Shown here piece after piece: positions 18,760-27,914 of a stretch of 64,000 nt of DNA. The notes beneath the pieces were generated by a model that ran no database searches, was not told where the DNA came from, and saw only the letters and a list, made by a program, of their open reading frames with translations. Position 1 is the first letter of the stretch. Each line of letters begins with the position of its first letter. The translations under genes and the position numbers were made by a program. This stretch comes from Thalassospira sp. MCCC 1A03138 (GTDB lineage: Bacteria; Pseudomonadota; Alphaproteobacteria; Rhodospirillales; Thalassospiraceae), in NCBI RefSeq assembly GCF_002115785.1, contig NZ_JFJY01000001.1:558001-622000 (forward strand), read 5' to 3'.

Positions 18760-19844
18760 GAATTTTGATCGTATCCGATGCCTGGTATCCCCAGGTAAAT
18801 GGTGTGGTGCGCACCCTTGAAACCGTGCGCAGCGAACTGGGCGAGATGGGACATGATGTGCATATCATCTCGCCTGATCAATTCCGGACGATCCCCTGCC
18901 CGACCTATCCTGAAATCCGGTTGGCGCTGTTTGCCAAACGCAAACTGGCCCGGATGATTGATGCCCTGCAACCGGTTGCGATCCATATCGCGACCGAGGG
19001 CCCATTGGGTCAGGCGGCACGTGCTTATTGCCTGAAACGCGAACTGCCGTTTTCGTCAGCCTATCACACCCGGTTCCCGGAATATCTGCATGCGCGGACA
19101 CGGCTGCCGCTTTCGATTTCCTATCGCGGTATGAGGCGGTTCCATAACAAATCACAATCGGTCATGGTGGCCACGGAATCGCTTCGCGAAGAGCTGGCTG
19201 ATCGCGGCTTTAACAGGCTGAATATCTGGTCGCGGGGTGTTGACCTTAACCTGTTCAAACCACGACCCGATGCAAGTTTCGGGGATTTCCCAAAACCGCA
19301 CTGGCTGTTTGTTGGCCGGGTGGCGGTTGAAAAGAATATCGGCCATTTCCTTGACCTTGACCTGCCGGGGACAAAATTTGTTGTCGGCGACGGGCCGCAA
19401 CTGGCGGAACTCAAATCAAAATACCCGAATGCACAGTTTCTCGGGAAAAAGGTTGGCGAAGAACTGGCTGTCTGTTTCGCATCGGCAGACGTTTTTGTCT
19501 TCCCAAGCAAAACCGACACTTTCGGCCTTGTCATCCTTGAGGCGATGGCGTCCGGAACACCGGTTGCGGTTTTCCCGGTTCAGGGACCAGCCGACATCGT
19601 GCGCGGGACCAAGGCAGGTGCCATTGATGCAGACCTTCGCAAGGCGGCGATGGCGGCCCTTGAACTTGACGGCAAGGATGCGCGCGCACTCGCAGAACAA
19701 TATAGCTGGCGCAATTCCGCCAGTCAGTTCCTGCACAATCTGGCACCGTTTTCGGGCGGTTTTGACGGGGCGGCAGCCAAACGTCTGGCCGTTGAAGACA
19801 TAACCGAAGCAAAAGAACCGGCGATTGTCATGCCGGCGCAATAA
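18756..19844 (+). CDS. GT-B glycosyltransferase, possible glycolipid synthase (Agt-like)
   Basis: 362 residues, overlapping the phosphoesterase by four bases (ATGA). The N-terminal half starts MRILIVSDAWYPQVNGVVRTLETV, typical of MgtA/GDP-mannose-dependent transferases. The C-terminal half has LFVGRVAVEKN and the donor-site segment PSKTDTFGLVILEAMASGTP of the GT4 family. In the PlcP-Agt lipid-remodelling pathway such an enzyme adds a sugar to diacylglycerol to form non-phosphorus glycolipids. The coupling with a PlcP-like gene supports that role; donor and acceptor are not provable here. Confidence 0.85.
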   Translation: MRILIVSDAWYPQVNGVVRTLETVRSELGEMGHDVHIISPDQFRTIPCPTYPEIRLALFAKRKLARMIDALQPVAIHIATEGPLGQAARAYCLKRELPFSSAYHTRFPEYLHARTRLPLSISYRGMRRFHNKSQSVMVATESLREELADRGFNRLNIWSRGVDLNLFKPRPDASFGDFPKPHWLFVGRVAVEKNIGHFLDLDLPGTKFVVGDGPQLAELKSKYPNAQFLGKKVGEELAVCFASADVFVFPSKTDTFGLVILEAMASGTPVAVFPVQGPADIVRGTKAGAIDADLRKAAMAALELDGKDARALAEQYSWRNSASQFLHNLAPFSGGFDGAAAKRLAVEDITEAKEPAIVMPAQ

Positions 19845-19858
19845 CCGGCAGCCGTTTA

Positions 19859-20692
19859 TTATCTGGCAAGCCGGGAGCCGTCCTGCGGGGTTTCTCTCCC
19901 TCGCAGGCTTCGGCGCAGAATGCCATATGCCAGCATCGCATTGATCGCATCCGTCCCAAGCCACCGACGGAACGGTTTAAGCGCGATATAAACCGGCCGG
20001 ATAACCGCCACGATACGGGACAGTGGTTTCATCTGTGGCGCGGTCATGCCGCTGTTGCTCAGATAAGCCTGCCATCCGGAATGCAGAAGATCGGGACGAC
20101 GTTTAAAACCGCGCTGTATGGAAAACACAAACAGCAGAATGTCGCGCGCCTGTGCGTCGGGCAATGGCATACGTTTATTGGGGTCTTCTTCGAAATCAAT
20201 AAAACCGATTTTGCCATCATCCCGAATGGTCATGTTGCGCAAAAGAGGGGCGCCATGCGCAAAACCATTGGCATGCAAATCCGCCAACGCAGTTCCGGCC
20301 ATGGCAATCAGTTCAGCAACACGTGCTTCATCCCCAGCCTTGACCGCATCGCTGATTACGGTTTGCAAGATCGCCCCGTTATCGCCAATAGCGATCCAAT
20401 TATCGGCGACTTCGAGAAGATCTGGCACCAGAACGTCTGCACGGTTCAGGGCATGAAGGATTTCAGCCTCGCTTGCCAGACCGGCCTTGCCGCCTGGCGA
20501 CACCGTCGGGCGCAACATCGGTATCCGCGTCAGGGTTGCGACAAAACGCTGCAGGCGGTGCCAGCCCTTTTGCTTTGGCCGGACAGCCTGTTTGATCCAG
20601 ATACGCCGTCCTTTCCACCGCAATGGAAAAACCCGTGCGCCAACACCTTGGGCAATCGTCTGTTCCACGATATCGTGGAGTTGCTCTGTCAT
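19859..20692 (-). CDS. Protein-kinase-fold phosphotransferase, LPS-kinase-like
   Basis: 277 residues. The C-lobe shows LHANGFAHGAPLLRNMTI (catalytic-loop equivalent) and KIGFIDFEEDP (DFG equivalent), near residues 155-190, and the N-lobe has IWIKQAVRPKQKG. This matches the lipopolysaccharide core (Kdo/heptose) kinase-like group rather than Ser/Thr kinases. Its place beside msbA, waaA and lpxK fits a role in core modification. It is opposite in strand to that cluster. No ribosome site is visible before ATG 20692, so its start is uncertain. Confidence 0.7.
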   Translation of the reverse strand: MTEQLHDIVEQTIAQGVGARVFPLRWKGRRIWIKQAVRPKQKGWHRLQRFVATLTRIPMLRPTVSPGGKAGLASEAEILHALNRADVLVPDLLEVADNWIAIGDNGAILQTVISDAVKAGDEARVAELIAMAGTALADLHANGFAHGAPLLRNMTIRDDGKIGFIDFEEDPNKRMPLPDAQARDILLFVFSIQRGFKRRPDLLHSGWQAYLSNSGMTAPQMKPLSRIVAVIRPVYIALKPFRRWLGTDAINAMLAYGILRRSLRGRETPQDGSRLAR

Positions 20693-20904
20693 TTTTTTAT
20701 CTTATATGTCGTTTTTCGTGGCCTGCATTCCTGCAAGCCCTGTCAGTATCAGTTAAGTTAAGTTACGTTGCTGCGGCTTGCCGCACCTGCCCGGGCATGC
20801 TAGCAACAGCCCGGAAATATCAAGATATCCATGATGCCTCATCCATATAGATAGTGTCGGACTGACACAATCGGAAATGGCGTCGCACGACCGGGAAGAA
20901 TTCA

Positions 20905-22686
20905 TTGCCAAAGCATTCGTTAGATCACACGACGGAACATTGGAACACATGGCCAATGATCAGACGCATCGTTCAGGATGCGGTTGCCCCTTATTTCGGC
21001 AAGATTGTCCTGGCTCTGGTTTGCATGGCCCTTATGGCTGCCGCGACTGGTGGTTATGCCTATCTGATGGATCCGGTGATTAACGAGGTCTTTGTCAAAA
21101 AGAACCCGGCAATGCTGGTCCCTGTTGGTGTTGCGGTTCTAGGCGCCTTTGCGCTGAAAGGCTTTGCCAACTATGGGCAGTCGGTTTTGATGAGCTATGT
21201 CGGTGGTCGCATCCTTGCCGATATTCAGAACAAGCTTTACGAACATGTCATCCGGCTTGATATCGGGTTCTTCCACAATACCAATACCGGCAAACTGATC
21301 ACGCGTTTCACCAGCGATATCACCGCGATGCGGGCCGCCGTTTCCGTATCGCTGACCGGTTTTGGCAAGGACTTTCTGACCGCCATCGTGCTGATTGGCG
21401 TCATGTTCTATCAGGACTGGCAGCTTGCCATCATTGCGTTCACGGTATTTCCCGCCGCCATCCTGCCGATTGCCCGCCTAGGCAAGCGCATGCGCAAAGT
21501 TTCCGCCAACACCCAGCAGCAGATCGGTGAATTTGCAACCCTCCTTGAACAAACCTTCCAAGGTGTCCGCCATGTCAAAGCCTATGGCATGGAACCCTAT
21601 GAATGTTCGCGGATGGAAAAGCTTGTTGAAACCGTCTTTGATCTGAGCTTCAAGGCCCAGAAAGTCAGCGCACGTTCGTCCCCTATCATGGAAACACTCG
21701 GCGGTGCTGCGATCACGACCATCATTATTTACGGCGGTAGCCGCGTCATTGATGGGGCAAGCGATCCGGGCAGTTTCTTTTCTTTCATCACCGCCCTGTT
21801 GCTGGCCTACGAGCCGGTCAAGCGCCTTGCCAATATCAATATCAACCTGCAGGCTGGCCTTGCCGCATCGCAGCGCGTATTTACCGTTCTTGATATCGAA
21901 CCGGAAATTCGCGATGCCGACGATGCCAAAACGCTTGAGGTCAAGGGGGGCGCCATCCAGTTCAAGGATGTTGCGTTTTCCTACAATGATGAAACGACCG
22001 CATTGCGCGACATCAGCCTTGATATCGAAGCCGGACAGACGATTGCCCTTGTCGGGCCATCGGGTGCCGGTAAATCGACCATCCTGAACCTGATCCCGCG
22101 GTTTTATGACATCAATGCCGGTGCGATCACGATTGATGGTCAGGATATCCGCGATGTAACGCTGGAAAGCCTGCGATCAGCGACTGCACTGGTCAGTCAG
22201 GAAATCACGCTGTTTGACGATACGGTTCGATCCAACATCGCCTATGGTCGATTTGGCGCAAGCGATGCCGAAATCGAAGAAGCCGCACGTCATGCAGCAG
22301 CCCATGATTTCATCCTGCAACTTGAAAACGGTTATGACACCATTGTCGGCGAACATGGTGTGAAGCTCTCGGGCGGGCAGCGCCAGCGGATCGCGATTGC
22401 ACGTGCGATGTTGAAAAACGCCCCGATCCTGCTTCTGGACGAGGCGACATCGGCCCTGGATACGGAATCCGAACGCCACATTCAGGGGGCCCTGACCGAA
22501 TTGATGAAAGGACGGACCACTCTTGTCATCGCGCACCGCCTTTCGACGATTGTCGATGCCGACAAAATTTGCGTCATTCAGAACGGGCATGTTACCGAAC
22601 AGGGACGCCATGAAGAATTGCTTGCACTTGGAGGGGCTTACGCCAATCTCTATAATCTGCAATTCTCGGAAGAGAGCGATAACTAG
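20905..22686 (+). CDS. msbA: Lipid A / LPS exporter ABC ATPase-permease
   Basis: 593 residues from TTG 20905 (GGGAAG nearby) or 576 from ATG 20956 within it; the longer form aligns better with the usual MsbA N-terminus before W-P-x-x-R-R-I. About six membrane helices fill residues 20-320. The ATPase has Walker A GPSGAGKST, signature LSGGQRQR and Walker B ILLLDEATSALD. MsbA flips core-lipid A across the inner membrane. It opens a same-strand cluster msbA-DUF374-waaA-lpxK-lpxL with overlapping or near-adjacent genes. Confidence 0.92.
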   Translation: MPKHSLDHTTEHWNTWPMIRRIVQDAVAPYFGKIVLALVCMALMAAATGGYAYLMDPVINEVFVKKNPAMLVPVGVAVLGAFALKGFANYGQSVLMSYVGGRILADIQNKLYEHVIRLDIGFFHNTNTGKLITRFTSDITAMRAAVSVSLTGFGKDFLTAIVLIGVMFYQDWQLAIIAFTVFPAAILPIARLGKRMRKVSANTQQQIGEFATLLEQTFQGVRHVKAYGMEPYECSRMEKLVETVFDLSFKAQKVSARSSPIMETLGGAAITTIIIYGGSRVIDGASDPGSFFSFITALLLAYEPVKRLANININLQAGLAASQRVFTVLDIEPEIRDADDAKTLEVKGGAIQFKDVAFSYNDETTALRDISLDIEAGQTIALVGPSGAGKSTILNLIPRFYDINAGAITIDGQDIRDVTLESLRSATALVSQEITLFDDTVRSNIAYGRFGASDAEIEEAARHAAAHDFILQLENGYDTIVGEHGVKLSGGQRQRIAIARAMLKNAPILLLDEATSALDTESERHIQGALTELMKGRTTLVIAHRLSTIVDADKICVIQNGHVTEQGRHEELLALGGAYANLYNLQFSEESDN

Positions 22687-22712
22687 GCCGACAGAAATCG
22701 GGATAAACTGGC

Positions 22713-23489
22713 GTGCAGTTTCATAAACGGATCATAAAAAGCGATCAGGCGCGCAGCACTTTGTGCTGGCTTGCGGCAACCTATATCCGGTTCATTCGTC
22801 TTACCGGTCGCTGGCACACGGAAGGTGGCGATCATCCTGCGCATTTCCTGACCGAAGGAAAACCCTTTATCGTGGCTTTCTGGCATCAGCGGTTGCTGAT
22901 GATGCCATATACATGGCGTTCGGTTGCGGGGAACCGACCGTTTAACATGCTGATTTCATCGCATCGCGACGGTGAAATCATTTCCCGTACAATCGGCCAT
23001 TTCGGAATTGCGACAATTGCCGGGTCAACCGGGCAAGGCAAGGGCGGCGCGGCAGCGTTGCGGCGTATTCTCAAGGCCCTCAAGTCCGGCGAAGTCGTCG
23101 GCATGACCCCGGATGGACCACGCGGACCACGCATGCGGATTTCAGATGGCATTGTGCAGGCGGCAAAGCTTGCAGGCGTTCCGATTTTCCCGCTGACCTA
23201 TTCTGCCTCAAGACGCCGCGTTTTTGGCAGCTGGGACCGGTTTGTTTTGCCGCTTCCATTTTCAAAAGGTGTCTTTAGCTGGGGCGATCCCATCCATATC
23301 CCGCGCGATCTGGATGACGACGGATTGGAAGCAAAGCGGCTGGAGCTTGAAGCAGCTTTGACCAAGCTGACACAGGAAAGCGATGCCAAGCTTGGCCTTG
23401 ACGTGATTGAACCTGCCGGACCGGATGAACTTCCCAAACAGAAGCGGTCGGCCGTGGTGGCGGCGGCAGAACAGGAAACCTCTAAATGA
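22713..23489 (+). CDS. DUF374 lysophospholipid acyltransferase-like protein
   Basis: 258 residues from GTG 22713. It has VAFWHQRLLMMPY, ISSHRDGEIISRTIGHFGI and the diagnostic MTPDGPRGPRM segment, which define DUF374, a family related to glycerolipid acyltransferases and usually coded next to waaA. An N-terminal hydrophobic segment suggests membrane association. The C-terminal 40 residues are low-complexity and poorly conserved. It overlaps waaA by four bases. A role in lipid A or Kdo-lipid modification is inferred from context. Confidence 0.88.
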   Translation: MQFHKRIIKSDQARSTLCWLAATYIRFIRLTGRWHTEGGDHPAHFLTEGKPFIVAFWHQRLLMMPYTWRSVAGNRPFNMLISSHRDGEIISRTIGHFGIATIAGSTGQGKGGAAALRRILKALKSGEVVGMTPDGPRGPRMRISDGIVQAAKLAGVPIFPLTYSASRRRVFGSWDRFVLPLPFSKGVFSWGDPIHIPRDLDDDGLEAKRLELEAALTKLTQESDAKLGLDVIEPAGPDELPKQKRSAVVAAAEQETSK

Positions 23490-24772
23490 GCCTGTTTTAC
23501 GCCTATCGCGTTGCGACACGGCTTTTGGGTCCAGTACTTGGTCTTTATCTGCAACGGCGCAAAAAACGCGGCAAGGAAGATGCAGGAAGGATCGGCGAAC
23601 GGTTCGGTCATGCCAGCGCATTGCGCCCGAAGGGAAAGCTGGTCTGGATACACGGGGCCAGCGTTGGCGAATCCCTTTCCGCCCTGCCGGTGATTGATGC
23701 CCTTCGTGCGCGTTTTCCCGATGTGTCGATACTTGTCACCACCGGCACCGTCACATCTGCGGCAATGATGTATAAACGCCTTCCGGAAGGTGTGATCCAT
23801 CAGTTTATTCCGATTGACCGACAGGTCTGCGTTGCGCGTTTCCTGCACCACTGGAAACCTGATGTTGCACTTTGGCTTGAAAGCGATTTCTGGCCCAACA
23901 TTCTGACAAAGGCCAAAAAGGCGGGAACCAAACTGGCACTTCTGAACGGTCGTATCTCGGCTCGAAGTTTTAAAAGCTATTCCCGGTTCCCTTCCTTCAT
24001 TACACCGGTGATTTCGGCCTTTGACCTGATCCTCAGTCAGGGGACAGAGGAAACCGAGCGTTTCATCGCATTGGGGGGAACCGATGTTCGTGCGGTCGGG
24101 AACCTGAAATTCGCAGCCCCCGCCCTGCCGGTTGATAGCGACACGTTGTCCGAACTCAGGATACAGATTGGCAATCGTGCCGTATGGCTTGCCGCAAGTA
24201 CGTTTGACGGCGAAGAAGCCGCATGCGCGCAGGTTCATAAAAGCCTTGCCAGCAAACATGAAAACCTTCTGACGGTGATCGTTCCCCGCCATTCTGACCG
24301 GGCCAACGATATCGAAACCGACCTGATCGCAAAGGGCCTTCGCGTGGCACGCCGAAGCCTTGGCCATGTGATTACCGATCAGGTTGATGTTTATCTTGGC
24401 GATACCATGGGCGAGATGGGGCTTTATTACCGGCTTGCACCGGTATGCCTGATCGGCAAGACCCTTTGCGCATCGGGTGGGCAAAACCCGCTGGAACCAG
24501 CAAGGCTTGGCTGTGCGATCCTGCATGGCCCGGATATGAGCAACTTTAACGAAATCAGCCGCGAACTTCTCGCCGCCAGGGCATGCCGTCCGGTTGCCGA
24601 TATCGATGATCTGGCCCGTCAGGTTGATACCCTTCTGACATATCCGGAAAAGGCCCGGACACTGGCAAATGCTGCGCTGGAATATGCCAATTCCAAGGCC
24701 GAGGTGCTTGATCGGACGATGGATGCAATCGCGCCGCTTTTAATCAGCGAGGCCGCCAATGCGCGCCCCTGA
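23486..24772 (+). CDS. waaA: 3-deoxy-D-manno-octulosonate (Kdo) transferase
   Basis: 428 residues, start overlapping the previous gene (ATGA) with AGGAAA upstream. The N-terminal RIGERFG and IHGASVGESLSALPVI carry the catalytic glutamate region of the family; the C-terminal half has GDTMGEMGLYYRLAPVCLIG and GGQNPLEPARLGC. The enzyme transfers Kdo from CMP-Kdo to lipid IVA at the inner membrane. It overlaps lpxK by 14 bases. Confidence 0.95.
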   Translation: MSLFYAYRVATRLLGPVLGLYLQRRKKRGKEDAGRIGERFGHASALRPKGKLVWIHGASVGESLSALPVIDALRARFPDVSILVTTGTVTSAAMMYKRLPEGVIHQFIPIDRQVCVARFLHHWKPDVALWLESDFWPNILTKAKKAGTKLALLNGRISARSFKSYSRFPSFITPVISAFDLILSQGTEETERFIALGGTDVRAVGNLKFAAPALPVDSDTLSELRIQIGNRAVWLAASTFDGEEAACAQVHKSLASKHENLLTVIVPRHSDRANDIETDLIAKGLRVARRSLGHVITDQVDVYLGDTMGEMGLYYRLAPVCLIGKTLCASGGQNPLEPARLGCAILHGPDMSNFNEISRELLAARACRPVADIDDLARQVDTLLTYPEKARTLANAALEYANSKAEVLDRTMDAIAPLLISEAANARP

Positions 24773-25730
24773 TTTCTGGCAAGCGGATGGTTTCTGGGCC
24801 AAGGCATTATCGCCCCTGTCGCTGCTATGGCGGGCGGGTGCGGGCATTCGCACCATGAAAACAACCATGCGTCATCCCGGATGCAAGGTTTTCTGCGTTG
24901 GCAATTTTACCATCGGCGGTGCTGGAAAAACCCCGACGGCAATCGCACTTTACCATACGCTGCACGATATGGGCATCAACGCCCATTTTCTGAGCCGTGG
25001 CTATGGCGGGCGTGAAATCGGCCCGCACCGCGTTGATCCGGCGACCGATACGGCCTCCGATGTCGGTGATGAGCCGCTGCTTTTGGCACATACCGCCACA
25101 ACGTGGGTTTCGCGTGACCGGGGCATGGGGGCCGAAACCGCCCGTAATGCCGGGGCCGATGCGATTATCATGGATGACGGACTGCAAAACCCGTCCGTGA
25201 TCAAGGATTGCAGCTTTGCCGTTGTCGATAGTGGTTTCGGCATTGGAAATGGTCGCGTGATTCCGGCTGGGCCGATGCGCGAAACACTTGAACAGGGCTT
25301 GGCAAAAGTCCACGCCATTATCCTGATTGGCGATGGCAATCCGCCATTTCTGGCAAATCTTCCTGCTTCTGTCCCGGTTCTGAGGGCCCGAGTTGTGCCT
25401 TGCAACGGTGTCGAGTTTGACGGTCGCAGGGTCCTTGCATTTGCGGGCATTGCCCGCCCGGCGAAGTTTCATGATAGTCTGCGCGCCGTGGGGGCCGATA
25501 TTGTCGCGACAATCGACTTTGCCGATCATCACCCGTTCCGTGCATCTGAATTGGCAGAACTGCGTCAGAAAGCAGCAGCACTGAATGCGGATCTGGTGAC
25601 GACGGAAAAAGACCTGATGCGCTTGCCTGCCGAGCAGCGGGACGGCATAAGCGCACTTGCTATCCGGCTGGCATTCGACGCCCCGCACCAGCTTGAGAAA
25701 ATCATTAAAGCGGTATTGTCTGATGGCTGA
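24759..25730 (+). CDS. lpxK: Tetraacyldisaccharide 4'-kinase
   Basis: 323 residues. The Walker A-like loop is GNFTIGGAGKTPTAIAL (near residues 47-63), preceded by PDFW at the N-terminus, and the family segments LSRGYGG, IIMDDGLQNP and TTEKDLMRLP are present. LpxK phosphorylates the 4' position of the lipid A disaccharide. The gene overlaps both neighbours (14 bases and 8 bases), so waaA, lpxK and lpxL are translationally linked. Confidence 0.95.
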   Translation: MRAPDFWQADGFWAKALSPLSLLWRAGAGIRTMKTTMRHPGCKVFCVGNFTIGGAGKTPTAIALYHTLHDMGINAHFLSRGYGGREIGPHRVDPATDTASDVGDEPLLLAHTATTWVSRDRGMGAETARNAGADAIIMDDGLQNPSVIKDCSFAVVDSGFGIGNGRVIPAGPMRETLEQGLAKVHAIILIGDGNPPFLANLPASVPVLRARVVPCNGVEFDGRRVLAFAGIARPAKFHDSLRAVGADIVATIDFADHHPFRASELAELRQKAAALNADLVTTEKDLMRLPAEQRDGISALAIRLAFDAPHQLEKIIKAVLSDG

Positions 25731-26622
25731 ACGCAGCACCTTTTACAAAGCACGCCAGAAATATGTTTCCCATCCGTTGCAGGGCCTCGCAGCGCATCTA
25801 GTCTATTGGATTTTTGCCGCGATGCCGATCGATATGGCGTCGAATGCTGGTGGGGCACTCTTGCGTAAATTCGGCCCGAAACTGGGCCAGACAAAGAAGG
25901 CCCGAAATAACCTGACCCGCGCATTTCCGGAAAAATCCCGCGAAGAAATCGATGCCATCATTTGCGACATGTGGGAAAATCTGGGACGTAATGCGGCTGA
26001 AATTCCGCACCTTCACAAATTGCGCCCGGGCGGTCCAAGGATCGAGGTTGTCGGTCTGGAAAACGGACTGGCATCCAAAAATGATGACAAGCCCGGTGTG
26101 TTCTTTACCGGCCATATCGGCAACTGGGAAATCGGCATGACGCTGGCAACCGCGATGGATATGGACATGATGTGTGTCTATCGTGCGCCGGATAATCCAT
26201 GGGTTGACCAGTTATTCATCCGCGCCCGAAAGACATTCCGTGGCCAACTGGTAAAAAAGGGTGCCCAGGGTGCCCGCCAGATAACCCGATACATGAAAGA
26301 AGGCGGCCATGTCGCCATGCTGGTCGATCAGAAGATGAATGACGGGATCGCTGTACCGTTCTTTGGGCGCGATGCGATGACCGCACCGGCGCTGGCACAG
26401 TTTGCCCTGAAATACGACTGCCCGGTAGTTCCCGTAAGGGTCGAGCGGCTTAACGGGGCCTATTTCCGGATGACGTTTTACCCGGCACTGGAAATTGTCC
26501 CGACCGAAGATCGCCACGCAGATATCCTGCACATCATGACCGAAGTTAACGCGATGCTGGAAAGCTGGATTCGTGAACGGCCGGCACAATGGCTTTGGCT
26601 TCACAAACGCTGGCCGAACTAA
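25723..26622 (+). CDS. lpxL: Lipid A biosynthesis (Kdo)2 lauroyl/myristoyl acyltransferase
   Basis: 299 residues from ATG 25723, inside the last codons of lpxK; an upstream in-frame start would only read lpxK sequence. It has one N-terminal membrane segment (LVYWIFAAMPIDM), the H-x4-E catalytic motif HIGNWE near residue 130, and the C-terminal PAQWLWLHKRWPN typical of LpxL/HtrB. It adds a secondary acyl chain to Kdo2-lipid A. It is the last gene of the lipid A cluster. Confidence 0.9.
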   Translation: MAERSTFYKARQKYVSHPLQGLAAHLVYWIFAAMPIDMASNAGGALLRKFGPKLGQTKKARNNLTRAFPEKSREEIDAIICDMWENLGRNAAEIPHLHKLRPGGPRIEVVGLENGLASKNDDKPGVFFTGHIGNWEIGMTLATAMDMDMMCVYRAPDNPWVDQLFIRARKTFRGQLVKKGAQGARQITRYMKEGGHVAMLVDQKMNDGIAVPFFGRDAMTAPALAQFALKYDCPVVPVRVERLNGAYFRMTFYPALEIVPTEDRHADILHIMTEVNAMLESWIRERPAQWLWLHKRWPN

Positions 26623-26712
26623 GCGGCAATTATCACGCTGGCATTAACCTAATTGGAACGACCTTGCACCAGACTGGTGGGCACCTCACCACCATCTCCG
26701 GGGAGTTTCTTT

Positions 26713-27318
26713 TTGCTGCGTTTCGTCGTCCCGCTTTTCCTGATCCTTATTGCATCGATGTTTGCGGTCTGGCCGTCCTTTGCGCTTGAAGGCGACACCG
26801 GCAAGATCGAAAGCAGTTCAAAAAATGTGCGCATACGGATTGCCGAGCTTGATCAGCAGTTGCGCACACATCTGCAAGAAGCGGTCGAAAAATTCGGTGA
26901 TCGCCAGATCGAATGCGGTGCCAGCGGCGAAAAGAAATCACTGTCAGATTGCATTGCCGAAGACGACGATAACCTGACGCAAGCCAAACTATCGATTGCA
27001 CGCGCCAAAGATCGCGACGCGGAAGAAAGCCCGCTTGATGAACTGGCTGCAACCGAAGAACGTTTTGCCATGTTCATCGAACGTCTCAATAAAACCAACG
27101 ACCTTCTGTCCCGTGCCGGGGCAAAGATGTATCGAACGAGTTTCGATATCACACCGGAAATGGATCAGCTTCGCCGACAGGTTATCGCCTATGTCGAACG
27201 CAAACAGGAATATGATCTGCGTCTCAATCAGGCGATGTTGATCGCTGGTGTAACGCTTGTCCTGATCGCTATTTTCGCGATGATCTTTTTCGCCACACGC
27301 CGCATTCGGGGAAATTAG
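26713..27318 (+). CDS. Exported coiled-coil protein with C-terminal membrane anchor, unknown
   Basis: 201 residues from TTG 26713, chosen because GGGGAG (26700-26705) lies seven bases upstream and a clean signal peptide (MLRFVVPLFLILIASMFAVW...FA) follows. Residues 30-165 are charged and helical with heptad-like spacing, probably coiled coil, with two cysteines (ECG, DCI). The end has a transmembrane helix (LIAGVTLVLIAIFAMIFF) and a basic tail. The topology suggests a periplasmic rod anchored at its C-terminus. No family recognised. Confidence 0.72.
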   Translation: MLRFVVPLFLILIASMFAVWPSFALEGDTGKIESSSKNVRIRIAELDQQLRTHLQEAVEKFGDRQIECGASGEKKSLSDCIAEDDDNLTQAKLSIARAKDRDAEESPLDELAATEERFAMFIERLNKTNDLLSRAGAKMYRTSFDITPEMDQLRRQVIAYVERKQEYDLRLNQAMLIAGVTLVLIAIFAMIFFATRRIRGN

Positions 27319-27412
27319 GATCAGCATCCTTTGTTGCAGGACAAATTGCATTGATAATGCGATCAATCCCCTTTACCGAGTGGCGTAAGAGCTATCGCCC
27401 GAGGAAACCATA

Positions 27413-27898
27413 ATGACACAGGCCTACTGGCAGGACATTCTGGTCGCATTGCGCCAGATCATCCGCGCAACCGATCTTCATTCCAAACGAATGATGAAAG
27501 CCTGTGGCCTGACCATCCCGCAGGTGATGGTCCTGCGCGCGATCGACGAATTGCAGAACGTCACAGTGCGTCGCATTTCCAATCATGTGTCCCTTAGCCA
27601 GGCAACGGTCACAACAATCCTGAACCGCCTTGAACAGCGCGGGCTGGCAGAACGCCGCCGCAGCACCACGGACAAGCGCGTTGTCAATACGGTTCTGACG
27701 GAGGCAGGTCAGAACGTCCTGAAAGCAGCCCCCACCATGCTGCACGAAGAATTCATATCGCAGTTCGAAGCCCTGCCCGATTGGGAAAAAACGCAGCTTT
27801 TGTCATCCATGCAGCGGGTCGCGACAATGATGAATGCGGAAAAGATTGATGCGGCTCCGTTGCTTGACGTCCGCCCTGCGGACGAAATTCCGCGTTAA
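27413..27898 (+). CDS. MarR-family transcriptional regulator
   Basis: 161 residues. The winged helix runs from about residue 28 to 100: GLTIPQVMVLRAI, RRISNHVSLSQATVTTILNRLEQRGLAERRR and the wing STTDKRVVNTVLT. ATG 27413 has GAGGAA upstream. An imperfect inverted repeat with half sites TTGCATT and AATGCGA at 27346-27362 could be its own operator. It converges on the ggt gene with 16 bases between. The ligand is unknown. Confidence 0.9.
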   Translation: MTQAYWQDILVALRQIIRATDLHSKRMMKACGLTIPQVMVLRAIDELQNVTVRRISNHVSLSQATVTTILNRLEQRGLAERRRSTTDKRVVNTVLTEAGQNVLKAAPTMLHEEFISQFEALPDWEKTQLLSSMQRVATMMNAEKIDAAPLLDVRPADEIPR

Positions 27899-27914
27899 GC
27901 TGGTTCAAGCCGGA

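Noticed and set aside
20936-20980. GGAAC words before msbA as an EcfG promoter
   Set aside because: No CGTT at 16-17 bases; the region is already within the msbA coding frame.
23198-24526. 442-residue open frame antisense to waaA
   Set aside because: Shadow of a strongly conserved gene, with no family resemblance and no ribosome site; similar antisense frames at 15515-16822, 32226-33296 and 52620-53807 were dropped for the same reason.
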